Part shown: piece after piece, positions 26,900-36,212 of the stretch | How the letters are laid out: every line of letters begins with the position of its first letter | Numbering within the stretch: position 1 is the stretch's first letter | DNA from: Bin55 sp965203735 | Lineage (GTDB): Bacteria > Pseudomonadota > Gammaproteobacteria > Pseudomonadales > Azotimanducaceae | DNA: 64,000 nt | Assembly (NCBI GenBank): GCA_965203735.1 | Contig: OZ241909.1 | Coordinates: 310,001 to 374,000, forward strand | Direction: 5' to 3' | The notes under the pieces: generated by a model | What the model was told of the DNA's origin: nothing | What the model saw: the letters and a program-made list of their open reading frames with translations, nothing else | Database searches by the model: none | Translations under genes and position numbers: made by a program

Positions 26900-28735
26900 C
26901 TATTCGACCGTGACAGACTTAGCGATGTTGCGGGGCTGATCGATGTCGGTCCCTTTCAAGATCGCGACGTGGTAAGCGAGTAGCTGCAAAGGAACCGTAA
27001 ACACGATGGGAGACAGTAGCGGATGTACTTTAGGGACTTCAATGACAACAACGTCACTATGCTGACTAAAGTCGGACACTTCGTCGGTGAAAACGTAGAG
27101 CCGCCCTCCGCGCGCTCGAACCTCTTGTAGGTTCGATTGCACCTTGCGCAAGAGCTCATTATTGGGAGCAACTGCAACAACTGGCATGTCCGCATCGACC
27201 AACGCCAATGGTCCGTGTTTGAGTTCTCCTGCGGGATAGCCCTCGGCATGCATGTAGGAAATTTCCTTCAGTTTCAGCGCGCCTTCTAGAGCGACGGGGT
27301 AGTGCATTCCACGTCCAAGGAACAACGCATGGTGTGCAGGCAGAAATTCCTCGGCCAGCAGTCTTGTTTGTTCATCGAGGAGTAACGTCTGTTGGACAAC
27401 ATCGTCAAGCTGGTGCAAGCCTCGCACGATCTCCTGTTCTTGATTTTGCGACAATCCATGTCGACGGGCTATTGCGATAGAAAGCAGCAAAATGTCAGTA
27501 AGCATGGTTGTGAAAGACTTAGTTGAAGCAACGCTAACTTCAACTCCAGCTCTCATAGCTATCGAGGTGTTTGATTCGCGCATGAGCGTGCTCGTGGGCA
27601 CATTGCCGATATTTATCGTGTGCTCGTACTCTCGCTGCTCAGCGAGGCGAAGCGCTGCAATTGTGTCCGCAGACTCTCCGGACTGAGACAGCGATAAAAA
27701 TACGCTACCTTCCGGAACCGCTGCATTTCGATAACGAAACTCCGATGCAATTTCCGCACTACACGGAATCTGAGCCATGTCCTCGATCCAGTAGCGAGCT
27801 ACGCAGGCGGCGTAATAGCTTGTCCCGCAACCGACGATAGACAGATTCTGAACTCTATCAAGGACTTCTCCCAAACACCGTCCGAGACCTTCCTCGATAA
27901 CATGCTCGCCTGAGACTCGCCCCTCCAAAGTGCTTCGTATCGCTTGTGGCTGGTCGTGAATTTCCTTTTCCAAGTAGTGCCGGTAGCTTCCCTTGTCGAC
28001 ATTTTCTCCCGCATCAGACACCGTGACCGGTTCACGTTCGACCAATTCCCCATTCTCGTCGAATACTTGCAGCGAATCAGCGTTAAGAACGGCAATGTCT
28101 CCCTCCTTCAAGAACACAAAACTATTGGTGACCGACCGAAGCGCAAGCACATCTGAAGCGATGAAGTTTCCGCCTTCTCCCACGCCTATCACCAAGGGAC
28201 AACCGCTCCTGACGGCAATGATCGTTCCTGGTTCGGTTTTGCTCATGATTCCGAGAGCATAGGCACCCTCAAGCCGGTCCGTAGCAACCTGAACGGCTTC
28301 CAAGAGCGATCTGCCAGCTTCTATTTGCTGATCGACTAGGTGTGCAACCACTTCAGAATCTGTATCCGAAGAAAGACTACAACCAGATTCGATTAGTTCG
28401 GATCGCAATGTTGAGAAATTCTCAATAATTCCATTGTGAACGAGTGCGGTTCTTCCGTTGACAATGTGTGGATGTGCGTTTCGTTCGTTTGGGGCACCGT
28501 GGGTTGCCCACCGAGTGTGCGCGAGACCAGCAGTTCCACGAAGTGGTTGTTCGGAAAGTGCAACAACAAGATCTCGCACCTTCCCAGACACTCGAATGCG
28601 TTTGAACTTTCCGTGTTTGGGAGTTTGTGTGGCTATTCCGGCCGAATCGTATCCTCGATATTCAAGCCGGAGCAGACCTTCAATCAACACTCCACTAACT
28701 TGTCGATTCCGCGTTGCCCCTACGATTCCGCACAT
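26900..28735 (-). CDS. glmS: Glutamine-fructose-6-phosphate aminotransferase (isomerizing)
   Basis: 611 residues. GlmS makes glucosamine-6-phosphate, the first step to UDP-GlcNAc for peptidoglycan and lipopolysaccharide. The N-terminal glutaminase domain starts MCGIVGA with Cys as the mature nucleophile, followed by HTRWATHG and NGRTALVHNGIIEN. Two SIS domains (about 285-430 and 460-600) carry GCGTSYYAA, SQSGESADT and the end DQPRNIAKSVTVE. It follows glmU with a 3-base gap, so the two are one unit. No glmS ribozyme would be expected in this group and none was seen. Confidence 0.98.
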   Translation of the reverse strand: MCGIVGATRNRQVSGVLIEGLLRLEYRGYDSAGIATQTPKHGKFKRIRVSGKVRDLVVALSEQPLRGTAGLAHTRWATHGAPNERNAHPHIVNGRTALVHNGIIENFSTLRSELIESGCSLSSDTDSEVVAHLVDQQIEAGRSLLEAVQVATDRLEGAYALGIMSKTEPGTIIAVRSGCPLVIGVGEGGNFIASDVLALRSVTNSFVFLKEGDIAVLNADSLQVFDENGELVEREPVTVSDAGENVDKGSYRHYLEKEIHDQPQAIRSTLEGRVSGEHVIEEGLGRCLGEVLDRVQNLSIVGCGTSYYAACVARYWIEDMAQIPCSAEIASEFRYRNAAVPEGSVFLSLSQSGESADTIAALRLAEQREYEHTINIGNVPTSTLMRESNTSIAMRAGVEVSVASTKSFTTMLTDILLLSIAIARRHGLSQNQEQEIVRGLHQLDDVVQQTLLLDEQTRLLAEEFLPAHHALFLGRGMHYPVALEGALKLKEISYMHAEGYPAGELKHGPLALVDADMPVVAVAPNNELLRKVQSNLQEVRARGGRLYVFTDEVSDFSQHSDVVVIEVPKVHPLLSPIVFTVPLQLLAYHVAILKGTDIDQPRNIAKSVTVE

Positions 28736-28738
28736 GAA

Positions 28739-30106
28739 CTAAGTCTGTTTCCTGCGCTGAGGAGGTGTCCAGCGGGATATTTCTCGTTGTCGGGCTCGTC
28801 CAACTGCCAAGACCTCACCCGATACGTCAGTAGTGATCGTCGACCCTGCGGCTAGAAATGCCCCTGACCCAACTCTGAGCGGTGCAACCATCGTACAGTT
28901 TGTACCAATGAATACGTTGTCACCAATAACGGTCTTGTGCTTCGATGCGCCATCGAAGTTGCACGTTATGGCACCTGCTCCCACATTCACATCCGAACCC
29001 AACTCGGCATCTCCGATGTACGCAAGATGATTCGCTCGAACCCGTTTACCCAGTTTCGACGCCTTGACTTCAACAAAGTTTCCAACACTTGCCTCATCCT
29101 CGAGTACTGACCCCGGGCGAATTCGAGCTATTGGACCAACCGAGCAGTCGCTACCGATTTTCGCCGATTCGATCACACTGTATTCGCGCAAAACAGTACG
29201 GTCGCCTACTTCCACATCTCTGAGAACGCATCCGGGTCCAATTGATACCCCTTCGCCTAGCGTTACGTCTCCTTCCAGTACGACGTTTACATCAATGCAA
29301 CAGTCGATTCCTGCCTTGATCCTTCCTCTCGGGTCAAATCGGGAAGGATCCTTCAACGTAACTCCTTGTTTCATAAGATTTTCCGTCCTTCTCCGAGCGA
29401 TAATTCGCTCCGCTTGCGCAAGTTGGATTCTGTCGTTTACACCAAGGACCTCCTCTGGTCGCTTCGCCATCACGGTTTGAACCTTTACACCTGCTTGTTT
29501 TGCCAGCCCAACGATATCTGTGAGGTAGTACTCTCCTTGCGCATTGGAGCAATTCAGTTGATCCAGCAGAGGTCTGAGCACTCGTGCCGAGGCGGCGATC
29601 GCACCACTGTTTACTTCCCTTACCTTTCTTTGTGAGAGAGACGCATCCCTGTCCTCGACAATGCCGCACACTAGTCCCTCGTGGTCTCGCACAATACGTC
29701 CATAGCCGGATGGATCTTGCAATTCGGCAGTAACCACAACAAGAGAGTTCGAGTCCTTTGCCAAGATCGATGCCACCGTTTCAAGCATTATCAGTGGTGC
29801 ATCACCATTTAGCACTAGTACGTGTGAATCCTGAGAAATACTAGGCATTGCTTGCAAGACTGCATGGCCCGTCCCTTTGGGTTCTTCTTGAAGCACCCAA
29901 TTGACATCGTCAGCTGACAATTGTCTTGCTAGCTCAAGCATTTGAGGGCGTACTACCGTGTGAATCCGATCAGCTTGAGCTTGTCGAGCGACTTCAATCA
30001 CATGGGCAAGCATGGGCTTGTCCAGAACATTGTGAAAGACCTTGGGAGTGCGTGAACGCATCCGTTTGCCGTGGCCTGCTGCGAGAACGACTACTTCCAG
30101 CGGCAT
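28739..30106 (-). CDS. glmU: Bifunctional GlcNAc-1-P uridyltransferase / GlcN-1-P acetyltransferase
   Basis: 455 residues from the ATG at 30106 (a TTG two codons upstream is possible). The N-terminal nucleotidyltransferase has VVVLAAGHGKRMRSRTPKVFH, LQEEPKGTGHAV and VLNGDAPLI. The C-terminal left-handed beta-helix shows repeated hexapeptides (VNVVLEGDVTLGEGVSIGPG) and NFDGASKHKTVIGDNVFIG for acetyl transfer. It makes UDP-GlcNAc. In most relatives glmU directly follows atpC; here some 7.7 kb of other genes lie between them. Confidence 0.97.
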   Translation of the reverse strand: MPLEVVVLAAGHGKRMRSRTPKVFHNVLDKPMLAHVIEVARQAQADRIHTVVRPQMLELARQLSADDVNWVLQEEPKGTGHAVLQAMPSISQDSHVLVLNGDAPLIMLETVASILAKDSNSLVVVTAELQDPSGYGRIVRDHEGLVCGIVEDRDASLSQRKVREVNSGAIAASARVLRPLLDQLNCSNAQGEYYLTDIVGLAKQAGVKVQTVMAKRPEEVLGVNDRIQLAQAERIIARRRTENLMKQGVTLKDPSRFDPRGRIKAGIDCCIDVNVVLEGDVTLGEGVSIGPGCVLRDVEVGDRTVLREYSVIESAKIGSDCSVGPIARIRPGSVLEDEASVGNFVEVKASKLGKRVRANHLAYIGDAELGSDVNVGAGAITCNFDGASKHKTVIGDNVFIGTNCTMVAPLRVGSGAFLAAGSTITTDVSGEVLAVGRARQREISRWTPPQRRKQT

Positions 30107-30291
30107 GAGCAACCCCGCATTCGACGAAATGACATTATAACTCGAAAGGGCATGATGACAGGCGGATGTGTAGTGCTCGCCGACAAATTTTGAATGGCCA
30201 TCGCAGCTTGTAGAAGTGGTCTAACGAGTCGAAAGCGGAACGCGAGACTTCCATAGATGGTTCTATGCTTTGAACCCCCATTTCGATGAAT

Positions 30292-31263
30292 CTACTCTTG
30301 TGCCAAGCAATCTCTCAGGGTAGCCACCATGCTCCTCATGAGAGCGAAATACTGTCCGGTTCCCTTTTCCAAATTTATTCCCAAAGGGTCCAGCTCCGCA
30401 ATCTTGGCGTTCGTCCCCTCCACCAGCACATCTAATATCTTTGCATCGTACTGAGGTTCCTTGAATACGCACCGCACCCCGGAAGATTTCAAACGGTTGC
30501 GCAATTCCTGCATGCGTCTGGCACCAGGACGACTCTCTCCCACGAGAATTGGGTAACTCTTCTTTGTCAGTCCGAATCGATGTTCAAACGTCTTGTATGC
30601 ATCATGAAACACTATGAATTCACTGTCTTGGACCGTTTTCAGTTCCAAAGTCATTTCCTTAGTCAGTGCTTCTAATTCGAGTCGAAGACGGCTTGCATTG
30701 GACTCGTAAATTTCCGAATTATCGGGATCGACATTGGACATTACCCTGCTGATCTCGGCGACCATAACAATTGCATTCCCGGGATCCAACCATATGTGAT
30801 GGTCGTATTGGCTCATTGGATGGGACGTATCGTGCGCATGTTCGTGGCCGTGCTCATGTGCGTGGCCATGTCCGCTGTCTTGCGATTCGGTTTCGACGTA
30901 CTGGACCAGATGCAATCCAGAGGTATTCATCAGCTCAACGACATATGTGTCGTTGTCGAGCGACTTCAGAGCTTGCATCGCAAACGTCTCCAGCGTCTCG
31001 CTTACAAGAAAAAATATGTCTGCATCTTGAAGTTTTCGAACATCCGAGGGGCGGAGAGTGAAAGCGTGAGGCGAATTCTTGCCTCGCACAAGGAGTTCCG
31101 GCTCACGAACTTCGGTTCCAGCTACAACTTCGCTCACCAAAGAGTGTATAGGGGCGATCGAAGCAACTATCTTTAGTTCCGACGCCAGCAGGCACTGAGC
31201 ACCTGTAAACCAAATGCTCACTACAACAATAACAACACAGCAGAATCGTTGCGAATTACTCAT
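30292..31263 (-). CDS. znuA: Zinc ABC transporter substrate-binding protein ZnuA
   Basis: 323 residues with a signal peptide (FCCVVIVVVSIWFTGAQCLLA). ZnuA binds zinc in the periplasm for ZnuBC. Zinc-site clues: the first metal His in NSPHAFTLRP, a His-rich charged loop around 125-145 (GHGHAHEHGHEHAHD), the DHHIWLDPGNA motif, and VFHDAYKTFEHRFGL. A late Cys pair typical of the family is partly present. It is divergent from znuCB; a Zur operator would be expected between them, but no clear match was seen. Confidence 0.95.
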   Translation of the reverse strand: MSNSQRFCCVVIVVVSIWFTGAQCLLASELKIVASIAPIHSLVSEVVAGTEVREPELLVRGKNSPHAFTLRPSDVRKLQDADIFFLVSETLETFAMQALKSLDNDTYVVELMNTSGLHLVQYVETESQDSGHGHAHEHGHEHAHDTSHPMSQYDHHIWLDPGNAIVMVAEISRVMSNVDPDNSEIYESNASRLRLELEALTKEMTLELKTVQDSEFIVFHDAYKTFEHRFGLTKKSYPILVGESRPGARRMQELRNRLKSSGVRCVFKEPQYDAKILDVLVEGTNAKIAELDPLGINLEKGTGQYFALMRSMVATLRDCLAQE

Positions 31264-31436
31264 GAGCTAACCTTCCAATGGTCTGTACATCAGTCTAGTA
31301 AAGATTGAGAGGGCAGCAAGAGGACTGTGCCCGAGACAACAGAGTATTAAAGCAGAAACTAGGCTCTGGCGTACATTCGTGGCTATCCTGTAATATTTTG
31401 CGACCCAGCTGGGCGCAAGCAGCTGTCACAGTTTTC

Positions 31437-32069
31437 ATGGATTCCAAAATCTTAGTTGATGCTCAAGACATCGGCGTAAATCTTTCCAATCGCTGGATTT
31501 TTCGGCATGTCAATGTAACCGTCGAGCGTGGGCAAGTGGTCTGTATTATCGGTGGAAACGGGGCTGGAAAGACTACCTGCGTTCGGACGCTCCTGGGATT
31601 GCAAACCCAAACTGAAGGTACCGTCAATCGAGCAAGTTCCCTCAAGGTGGGATTTGTACCGCAAAAACTAGAAATTACGCCTATTCTGCCGTTAACGATT
31701 CGGCGATTAGTGGCTCTTGCCGGAAAATTCGAGGATCACGAAATCGACGACGCCCTGTCTGCTGTGGGACTGGACGAGTTGGGAAATCCATCCGTCTCGA
31801 CTCTATCAGGAGGGGAGTTCCAACGACTCATGCTCGCTCGAGCAATCTTGCGAAAGCCAGATCTCTTGGTGTTGGATGAACCTGCGCAAGGGGTGGATAT
31901 TTCCGGCGTAGAAGTCCTCAATAGGCTAGTTTTGGACGTTCGCGATGAGACACGCTGCGGCGTCCTTATGATTTCGCATGACATTGAAATGGTTTTTGAT
32001 ATTTTCGATGACGTTTTAGTCATGATTCCACACGAATTCGATCAGCTTCGATATTCGAACGCGGCATGA
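31437..32069 (+). CDS. znuC: Zinc ABC transporter ATP-binding protein ZnuC
   Basis: 210 residues from the ATG at 31437; the open frame starts at 31305, but that leader does not fit the family. Walker A is GGNGAGKTTCVRTLLGL, the signature is STLSGGEFQRLMLARAIL, Walker B is LLVLDEPAQGVD and the switch His is in MISHDIEMVF. It powers zinc uptake. It is slightly shorter than the E. coli protein and lacks a long C-terminal His-rich tail. znuB begins 7 bases after it. Confidence 0.94.
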   Translation: MDSKILVDAQDIGVNLSNRWIFRHVNVTVERGQVVCIIGGNGAGKTTCVRTLLGLQTQTEGTVNRASSLKVGFVPQKLEITPILPLTIRRLVALAGKFEDHEIDDALSAVGLDELGNPSVSTLSGGEFQRLMLARAILRKPDLLVLDEPAQGVDISGVEVLNRLVLDVRDETRCGVLMISHDIEMVFDIFDDVLVMIPHEFDQLRYSNAA

Positions 32070-32076
32070 GCCCGAA

Positions 32077-32892
32077 ATGCTAGACGACTTCTTTGTTAGA
32101 GCTTTGGTTGCTGGAATCGGACTAGCGGTCGTAACTGGTCCCGTAGGATGCTTCATCGTTTGGAGGCGTCTGGCTTACTTTGGCGAGACGATCGCACACT
32201 CATCTCTGCTAGGTGTAGCAGTCGCAATATTGTCCGATGTGAATCTCACTTTGGGGATTTTCTTCACAGCAACTGTCGTTGTCTTCATTGTGTTCTTGCT
32301 AGAACGGCGCGAAGGGTTACCCACTGATACGATTCTTGGATTACTAGCACATGGAGGATTGGCATTGGGGCTCGTTCTCTTGTCTTTCTTCCCGGGCGTG
32401 AGAATAGACTTGCATGCCCTGCTCTTCGGCGACATTTTGGCCGTATCACGACTTGACTTGCTTGTCATATGGGTTGGAGGGGCGATTGTTCTAGGACTGT
32501 TGTGTTGTCTGTGGACTCCGCTCTTGCTGACAACGATAAGCAACGATCTGTCTACCGTGGAGTCAAGAAAACCCTTGATGTCTAAATTGCTATTCGGGGT
32601 TCTCGTAGCAGCCGTCATCGCGGTCGCCGTCAAGATTGTTGGAGTCTTGCTGATTGTTGCTTTACTCATAATTCCCGCAGCAACTGCTCGTAGGTTTGCC
32701 AACATTCCAGAAACTATGGCAATTGGTGCAGCTCTAGTTGGCGTTGTCGCTGTAGCAGGAGGTCTCTTTGCATCGCTCCAATTCGACACACCCTCAGGTC
32801 CATCCATTGTTGTAGCAGCGCTGGTTTGCTTTGTGCTTGCCCGGATTCCAATAGGCTTCTTGAAGGGAACCAAGCAAACTACTCAGACTTAA
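32077..32892 (+). CDS. znuB: Zinc ABC transporter permease ZnuB
   Basis: 271 residues with about eight membrane helices; the ABC-3 family pattern is clear: GCFIVWRRLAYFGETIAHSSLLGVA near the start, the cytoplasmic loop ending in FGDILAVSRLDL and VKIVGVLLIVALLIIPAATARRF. It forms the zinc channel with ZnuC and is 7 bases behind it. Confidence 0.95.
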   Translation: MLDDFFVRALVAGIGLAVVTGPVGCFIVWRRLAYFGETIAHSSLLGVAVAILSDVNLTLGIFFTATVVVFIVFLLERREGLPTDTILGLLAHGGLALGLVLLSFFPGVRIDLHALLFGDILAVSRLDLLVIWVGGAIVLGLLCCLWTPLLLTTISNDLSTVESRKPLMSKLLFGVLVAAVIAVAVKIVGVLLIVALLIIPAATARRFANIPETMAIGAALVGVVAVAGGLFASLQFDTPSGPSIVVAALVCFVLARIPIGFLKGTKQTTQT

Positions 32893-32981
32893 GCATTTGA
32901 CAATGGTCCCTCCCATGATCGAGGGAATTTCACTGTCCTTAAAATACTCCTGTCTAATCCAATCCTAAACGGAGTCACGCA

Positions 32982-33428
32982 ATGGCTTTTCCTCGCCCCG
33001 AAGGCTACCATTCGATTACCCCCGGAGCTGCAGTCCCAAGAGCTGGTGAAGTGCTCGAGTTTATAGAGAAGGTATTCGATGGCAAAGTGCTCGAGCGTTA
33101 TGACGCACCGGACGGCACACTTGCACATGCGGAGCTAAGAATCGGGGATAGTGCTTTCCAAATTGGAACGACACAAGAAGGCGATCCACCGTTCACTGCC
33201 ATGCTGTCTTACTACGTAAGCAGTGCCGAACAAGTCGACGCTTTGTATCAAAAAGCGCTAGATGCGGGTGCGACCTCCAGAATAGAACCTACCGATCAGT
33301 TCTACGGATGGCGTACAGCAACAGTCATCGACATGGGCGGTAATGGCTGGACCATCTATGCCGTCGTTGAAGAACTCACCCAAGACGAAATGAACGAGCG
33401 AGTGGCTGCATTGGAAGACGGAGCCTAG
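32982..33428 (+). CDS. VOC-superfamily (glyoxalase/PhnB-like) protein
   Basis: 148 residues, the length of one VOC module pair. The pattern fits PhnB/YycE-like members: YHSITPGAAVPRAGEVLEFIEKVF, a central AELRIGDSAFQIG strand, YVSSAEQVDALYQKALDAGA and GWRTATVIDMGGNGWTIY. Possible metal ligands include H10 and H47; the last canonical Glu position reads differently (W-T-I-Y). Family members include dioxygenases, glyoxalases and antibiotic-binding proteins, so the function is not assignable. Twenty bases before the PhyH gene, so probably the same unit. Confidence 0.85.
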   Translation: MAFPRPEGYHSITPGAAVPRAGEVLEFIEKVFDGKVLERYDAPDGTLAHAELRIGDSAFQIGTTQEGDPPFTAMLSYYVSSAEQVDALYQKALDAGATSRIEPTDQFYGWRTATVIDMGGNGWTIYAVVEELTQDEMNERVAALEDGA

Positions 33429-33448
33429 CCCAAATCGGCCCTCTGGCC

Positions 33449-34285
33449 ATGTCCCATCCATTGCCACTATCCACCCAACAGACAGCCAGTAGTGCTCGAT
33501 CAGATCTGCTGCGCAAGGGATACTGCGTAGTCGATGGTCGGCTACCAAGAGGGACAATTGAATTCCTGAGTCAGTGGTCGGACGACTGGTTGGACGGATT
33601 CGAACGCCCTGATCGGTGGAAATATCAAGGTTCCGACATTCACGTCATTGGACAGCGCAATCCTGCAAAACGCTACCCGGACTATCCCAAGGACAAGGTA
33701 GTCGACTTCCTAATCGAGCACCCAAGAGAAATCATGGACGAACTGGGACTGGGTGACTTCAAGGCAGGGGGAGCGTTCCAAATCATCTCCAAACCCAAGA
33801 ACGGTCCTCCACTCTACTGGCATCAGGACTGGGCAAGATGGGACGATCCGCTCAGTATGTCGCCTTGGCCTCAGCAAGTATTTCTGAACTGGTATCTCTC
33901 CGACACGAATCGTGAAAACGGATGCTTGAGGGTCATTCCGGGTAGTCACCTAAAACGCTTTGACTTGCATGAACGTCTTGTTCCACCGCATGAGGGAGGT
34001 GGCTACGAAGTCAAAGAGACAAACGAGTGGATGTTCTTCGATCACCCCGATGCTGTCGATGTTCCCATCCGAACAGGCGAGCTAGTAATAGCTGATGCCC
34101 GTCTACTTCATGGAACGCATGCCAACAAGACCTCAGTACGACGAACTGTATTGCTGGGTTGGTATTTCAGGAGATCCAATGAGGTGCCTGTCGGCTGGAA
34201 TGGACCTATTCCCGAAGAGATACGCAACAGGGACCCAAAGACTCCTTTCGTCTTTAACCGACAGCCTGGCGAATTCCTACGATAG
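33449..34285 (+). CDS. Phytanoyl-CoA dioxygenase (PhyH) family protein
   Basis: 278 residues. Fe(II)/2-oxoglutarate oxygenase features: the H-x-D pair in YWHQDWARWDDP, NGCLRVIPGSHLKRFDLHE (typical PhyH segment), the distal His in LLHGTHANKTS and the downstream Arg in RRTVLLGWYFR for 2-oxoglutarate. Such enzymes hydroxylate or halogenate diverse small molecules, not only phytanoyl-CoA. The nearby VOC gene may share its pathway. Substrate unknown. Confidence 0.88.
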   Translation: MSHPLPLSTQQTASSARSDLLRKGYCVVDGRLPRGTIEFLSQWSDDWLDGFERPDRWKYQGSDIHVIGQRNPAKRYPDYPKDKVVDFLIEHPREIMDELGLGDFKAGGAFQIISKPKNGPPLYWHQDWARWDDPLSMSPWPQQVFLNWYLSDTNRENGCLRVIPGSHLKRFDLHERLVPPHEGGGYEVKETNEWMFFDHPDAVDVPIRTGELVIADARLLHGTHANKTSVRRTVLLGWYFRRSNEVPVGWNGPIPEEIRNRDPKTPFVFNRQPGEFLR

Positions 34286-34385
34286 GAGTCCGCTAGAGTT
34301 GGTCGGCGTGTTAGCCTATCGCTCAAGCAATCGAATTCTCTAGCAAAGTCCGCGAGCGGTATGCTGATTTACTGGTTCAAGGGAT

Positions 34386-35465
34386 TCAGCCCGCCTGCTT
34401 CCCGGACTCTGGAGACTTATCAAGTTCCACAGTCTCTATCTCGCCACTTGAAGTCCCAATCACAGCAGACTTTCCATCGTCCGTCAGGTCGAAGTCGAAA
34501 ATGGGCACTTGCACACTAAAGTTGTGCATGTGCTCTCCGGTTTGAGTTCGGTGCGAAACAAGTGAGCCATCACTTTTGCTTTCACAAGAGAAAATCAAGT
34601 CGTTGCTGGGAGAGAATTGCACGTCAATGGCCATGGCGTCGAATTTGTGCAAAACTCGATTTTCACCTGTGGGATAGTGAACCAATTTCACCGTGCCGTC
34701 TTGGAATCCCAGTGCTACGATTTCCTGATCTGAGGCAATGTCGATGGCGACAATTCCATTGCCTGTTTCTTCTTGCCACTCGCTCCGTTTGTCGCCGCTA
34801 GGAAATTCCACGAGCAATACAGTGCCTGTATCGTTGTCGTTCTTTGCGTGTTTGTCATCCGTCTTCGAGTTTAGATTTTTGAAACCAAACGCCAACAGGG
34901 TTCCATCATCAGAAAGTGACAACGAAGGATGCTCCGCGTCTAGGTAAGTCCACTTCTTGATCGTTTTTCCGGACTCTATTTCGATGATTGCTAAATTCAC
35001 ACCTGTTCGAAATAGCTGCCTTTTGGATGCAACTGCAATGAATTTGTCGTCGGGAGAAAACCGAAGGACATGGCCTTCGGAAAAATCTCCCAATGGAATT
35101 GCTTGCACTCTGTCGCACTCTACAGGGTCATACAAGAATATTTCGTGAATGCTGCCCCAAGCAATTGCAGGTCCCATTTGTTCTTTGCCAACTGCAACAA
35201 GCTCACCTGACGAAGAAAACGTGGCTATGCCTTGGTATTGAATGCCTCCAACCGACCAATGGCACTTTCTTGTATTGGAGGACAAGTCGATAGTCTCTAC
35301 ACCATCTCGAAAGTAGCGCACCGCAGCTAGGCCTCCGCTCGGCGATACATCTACTGAGAGCGCAATCCTCCTGAATTTGCTGTCGTCGTTGAAGCATCCC
35401 GCTAACACCGTAAGCATCGTGCAAACTATGGCTGTCTTCGCAATTCGTATAGTGGCTGTCAACAT
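34386..35465 (-). CDS. Beta-propeller (WD40-like) lipoprotein
   Basis: 359 residues from the ATG at 35465; the frame extends 18 codons upstream, but the lipoprotein signal (AKTAIVCTMLTVLAGC, lipid Cys24) fits this start. The mature part shows repeating four-strand blades: VDVSPSGGLAAVRYF, FSPDDKFIAVAS, LSDDGTLLAFGF, IASDQEIVALGFQDGTVKLV and LTDDGKSAVIGTSSGEI. This is a WD40/YVTN-like propeller, usually a binding scaffold at the inner face of the outer membrane. It is clearly related to the protein at 36213-37334. Function unknown. Confidence 0.75.
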   Translation of the reverse strand: MLTATIRIAKTAIVCTMLTVLAGCFNDDSKFRRIALSVDVSPSGGLAAVRYFRDGVETIDLSSNTRKCHWSVGGIQYQGIATFSSSGELVAVGKEQMGPAIAWGSIHEIFLYDPVECDRVQAIPLGDFSEGHVLRFSPDDKFIAVASKRQLFRTGVNLAIIEIESGKTIKKWTYLDAEHPSLSLSDDGTLLAFGFKNLNSKTDDKHAKNDNDTGTVLLVEFPSGDKRSEWQEETGNGIVAIDIASDQEIVALGFQDGTVKLVHYPTGENRVLHKFDAMAIDVQFSPSNDLIFSCESKSDGSLVSHRTQTGEHMHNFSVQVPIFDFDLTDDGKSAVIGTSSGEIETVELDKSPESGKQAG

Positions 35466-35681
35466 TGCCGACGCACGTGCCTTGGAGCTTGAGTTTTGCG
35501 CGACAGCGAGCAAGTGCACGAAACCGAGTCGACAATAGCGGATTCTGAAGTATGAAATCCACTGGGTTGTGTCTGCGCAGAGGTCTTGGGGCTGGTAATG
35601 GCTCCTTGGCGCTTAATCAGATTGCGTAGCAAGAGTCGATCTCTAACTTGGCGGTCGTGCCTAAAGTGTAAGTCTCAAAGT

Positions 35682-36050
35682 TCAAGGCAGGCTAAAGACC
35701 GGTGTAAATCCACCGTAGATCATTCGCGCTCCGTCGAACGGTACTGGATACTTGGTCGCGTCGAACCTCTCATCCGTCTTCATGAGTTCTTCCATTTGCT
35801 GGTAAGCATTCTCTCGGGACTCCTTGTCTGGCCACTCGACCCAAGAAAAAACTACGGCTTCATCTGTTTTGGCATCGACCGCACGTCGAAAGTCCGTGTT
35901 CACACCATTCTTCACGTCGTCCTCCCAGCATTCCATAACTCGCAATGCTCCATAGTCCATGAAGACTGTATCCATGAGCCTAGCGTAGTCAATGAACGCT
36001 TGCTTGTTGTTCTTGGGTACAGCAAATACAAAACCATCATTGTAGGACAT
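35682..36050 (-). CDS. DUF1428 family protein
   Basis: 122 residues. MSYNDGFVFAVPKNNKQAF at the start and ALRVMECWEDDVK, VVFSWVEWPDKESRENA, FDGARMIYGGFTPVF match the DUF1428 family (E. coli YbaA type), a small ferredoxin-like alpha+beta barrel of unknown function. I chose 36050 over the in-frame ATG at 36062 because it aligns with the family start. It sits between two related propeller lipoprotein genes on the same strand. Confidence 0.88.
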   Translation of the reverse strand: MSYNDGFVFAVPKNNKQAFIDYARLMDTVFMDYGALRVMECWEDDVKNGVNTDFRRAVDAKTDEAVVFSWVEWPDKESRENAYQQMEELMKTDERFDATKYPVPFDGARMIYGGFTPVFSLP

Positions 36051-36134
36051 GTTCACATCCATGAAGAGCGGGTTTCAAGCATAGCCGATTGCGTCCCGAT
36101 ACACCGCTAGCTCCCATGGGAACACTTCGGACCA

Positions 36135-36158
36135 CGAGCGCTTCGACAAGCTCAGAGC
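36135..36158. repeat. CTTCGACAAGCTCAG-type intergenic repeat
   Basis: The sequence CGAGCG-CTTCGACAAG-CTCAGAGC contains the CTTCGACAAGCTCAG core that recurs in intergenic DNA of many bacterial genomes; GAGC and GCTC give it a small stem. Only one copy lies in this window, in a 160-base gap upstream of the DUF1428 gene. Confidence 0.5.
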
Positions 36159-36212
36159 AAGGCGACGCAGCTTAAATTCAGAGCTACGTGACGGTCTGGG
36201 TTGGGGATGGGT

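Noticed and set aside
31264..31436. Zur operator between znuA and znuC
   Set aside because: The expected palindrome (AATGTTATAACATT type) is not present; only a weak half-like TGTAATATT is visible.
32175..32873. Minus-strand frame of 232 residues opposite znuB
   Set aside because: Low-complexity Thr/Pro/Lys-rich translation typical of the reverse of a membrane protein gene.
34280..34321. Inverted repeat CGATAGG...CCTATCG after the PhyH gene as a terminator
   Set aside because: Seven-bp stem with a 28-base loop and no T-run; too weak to call.
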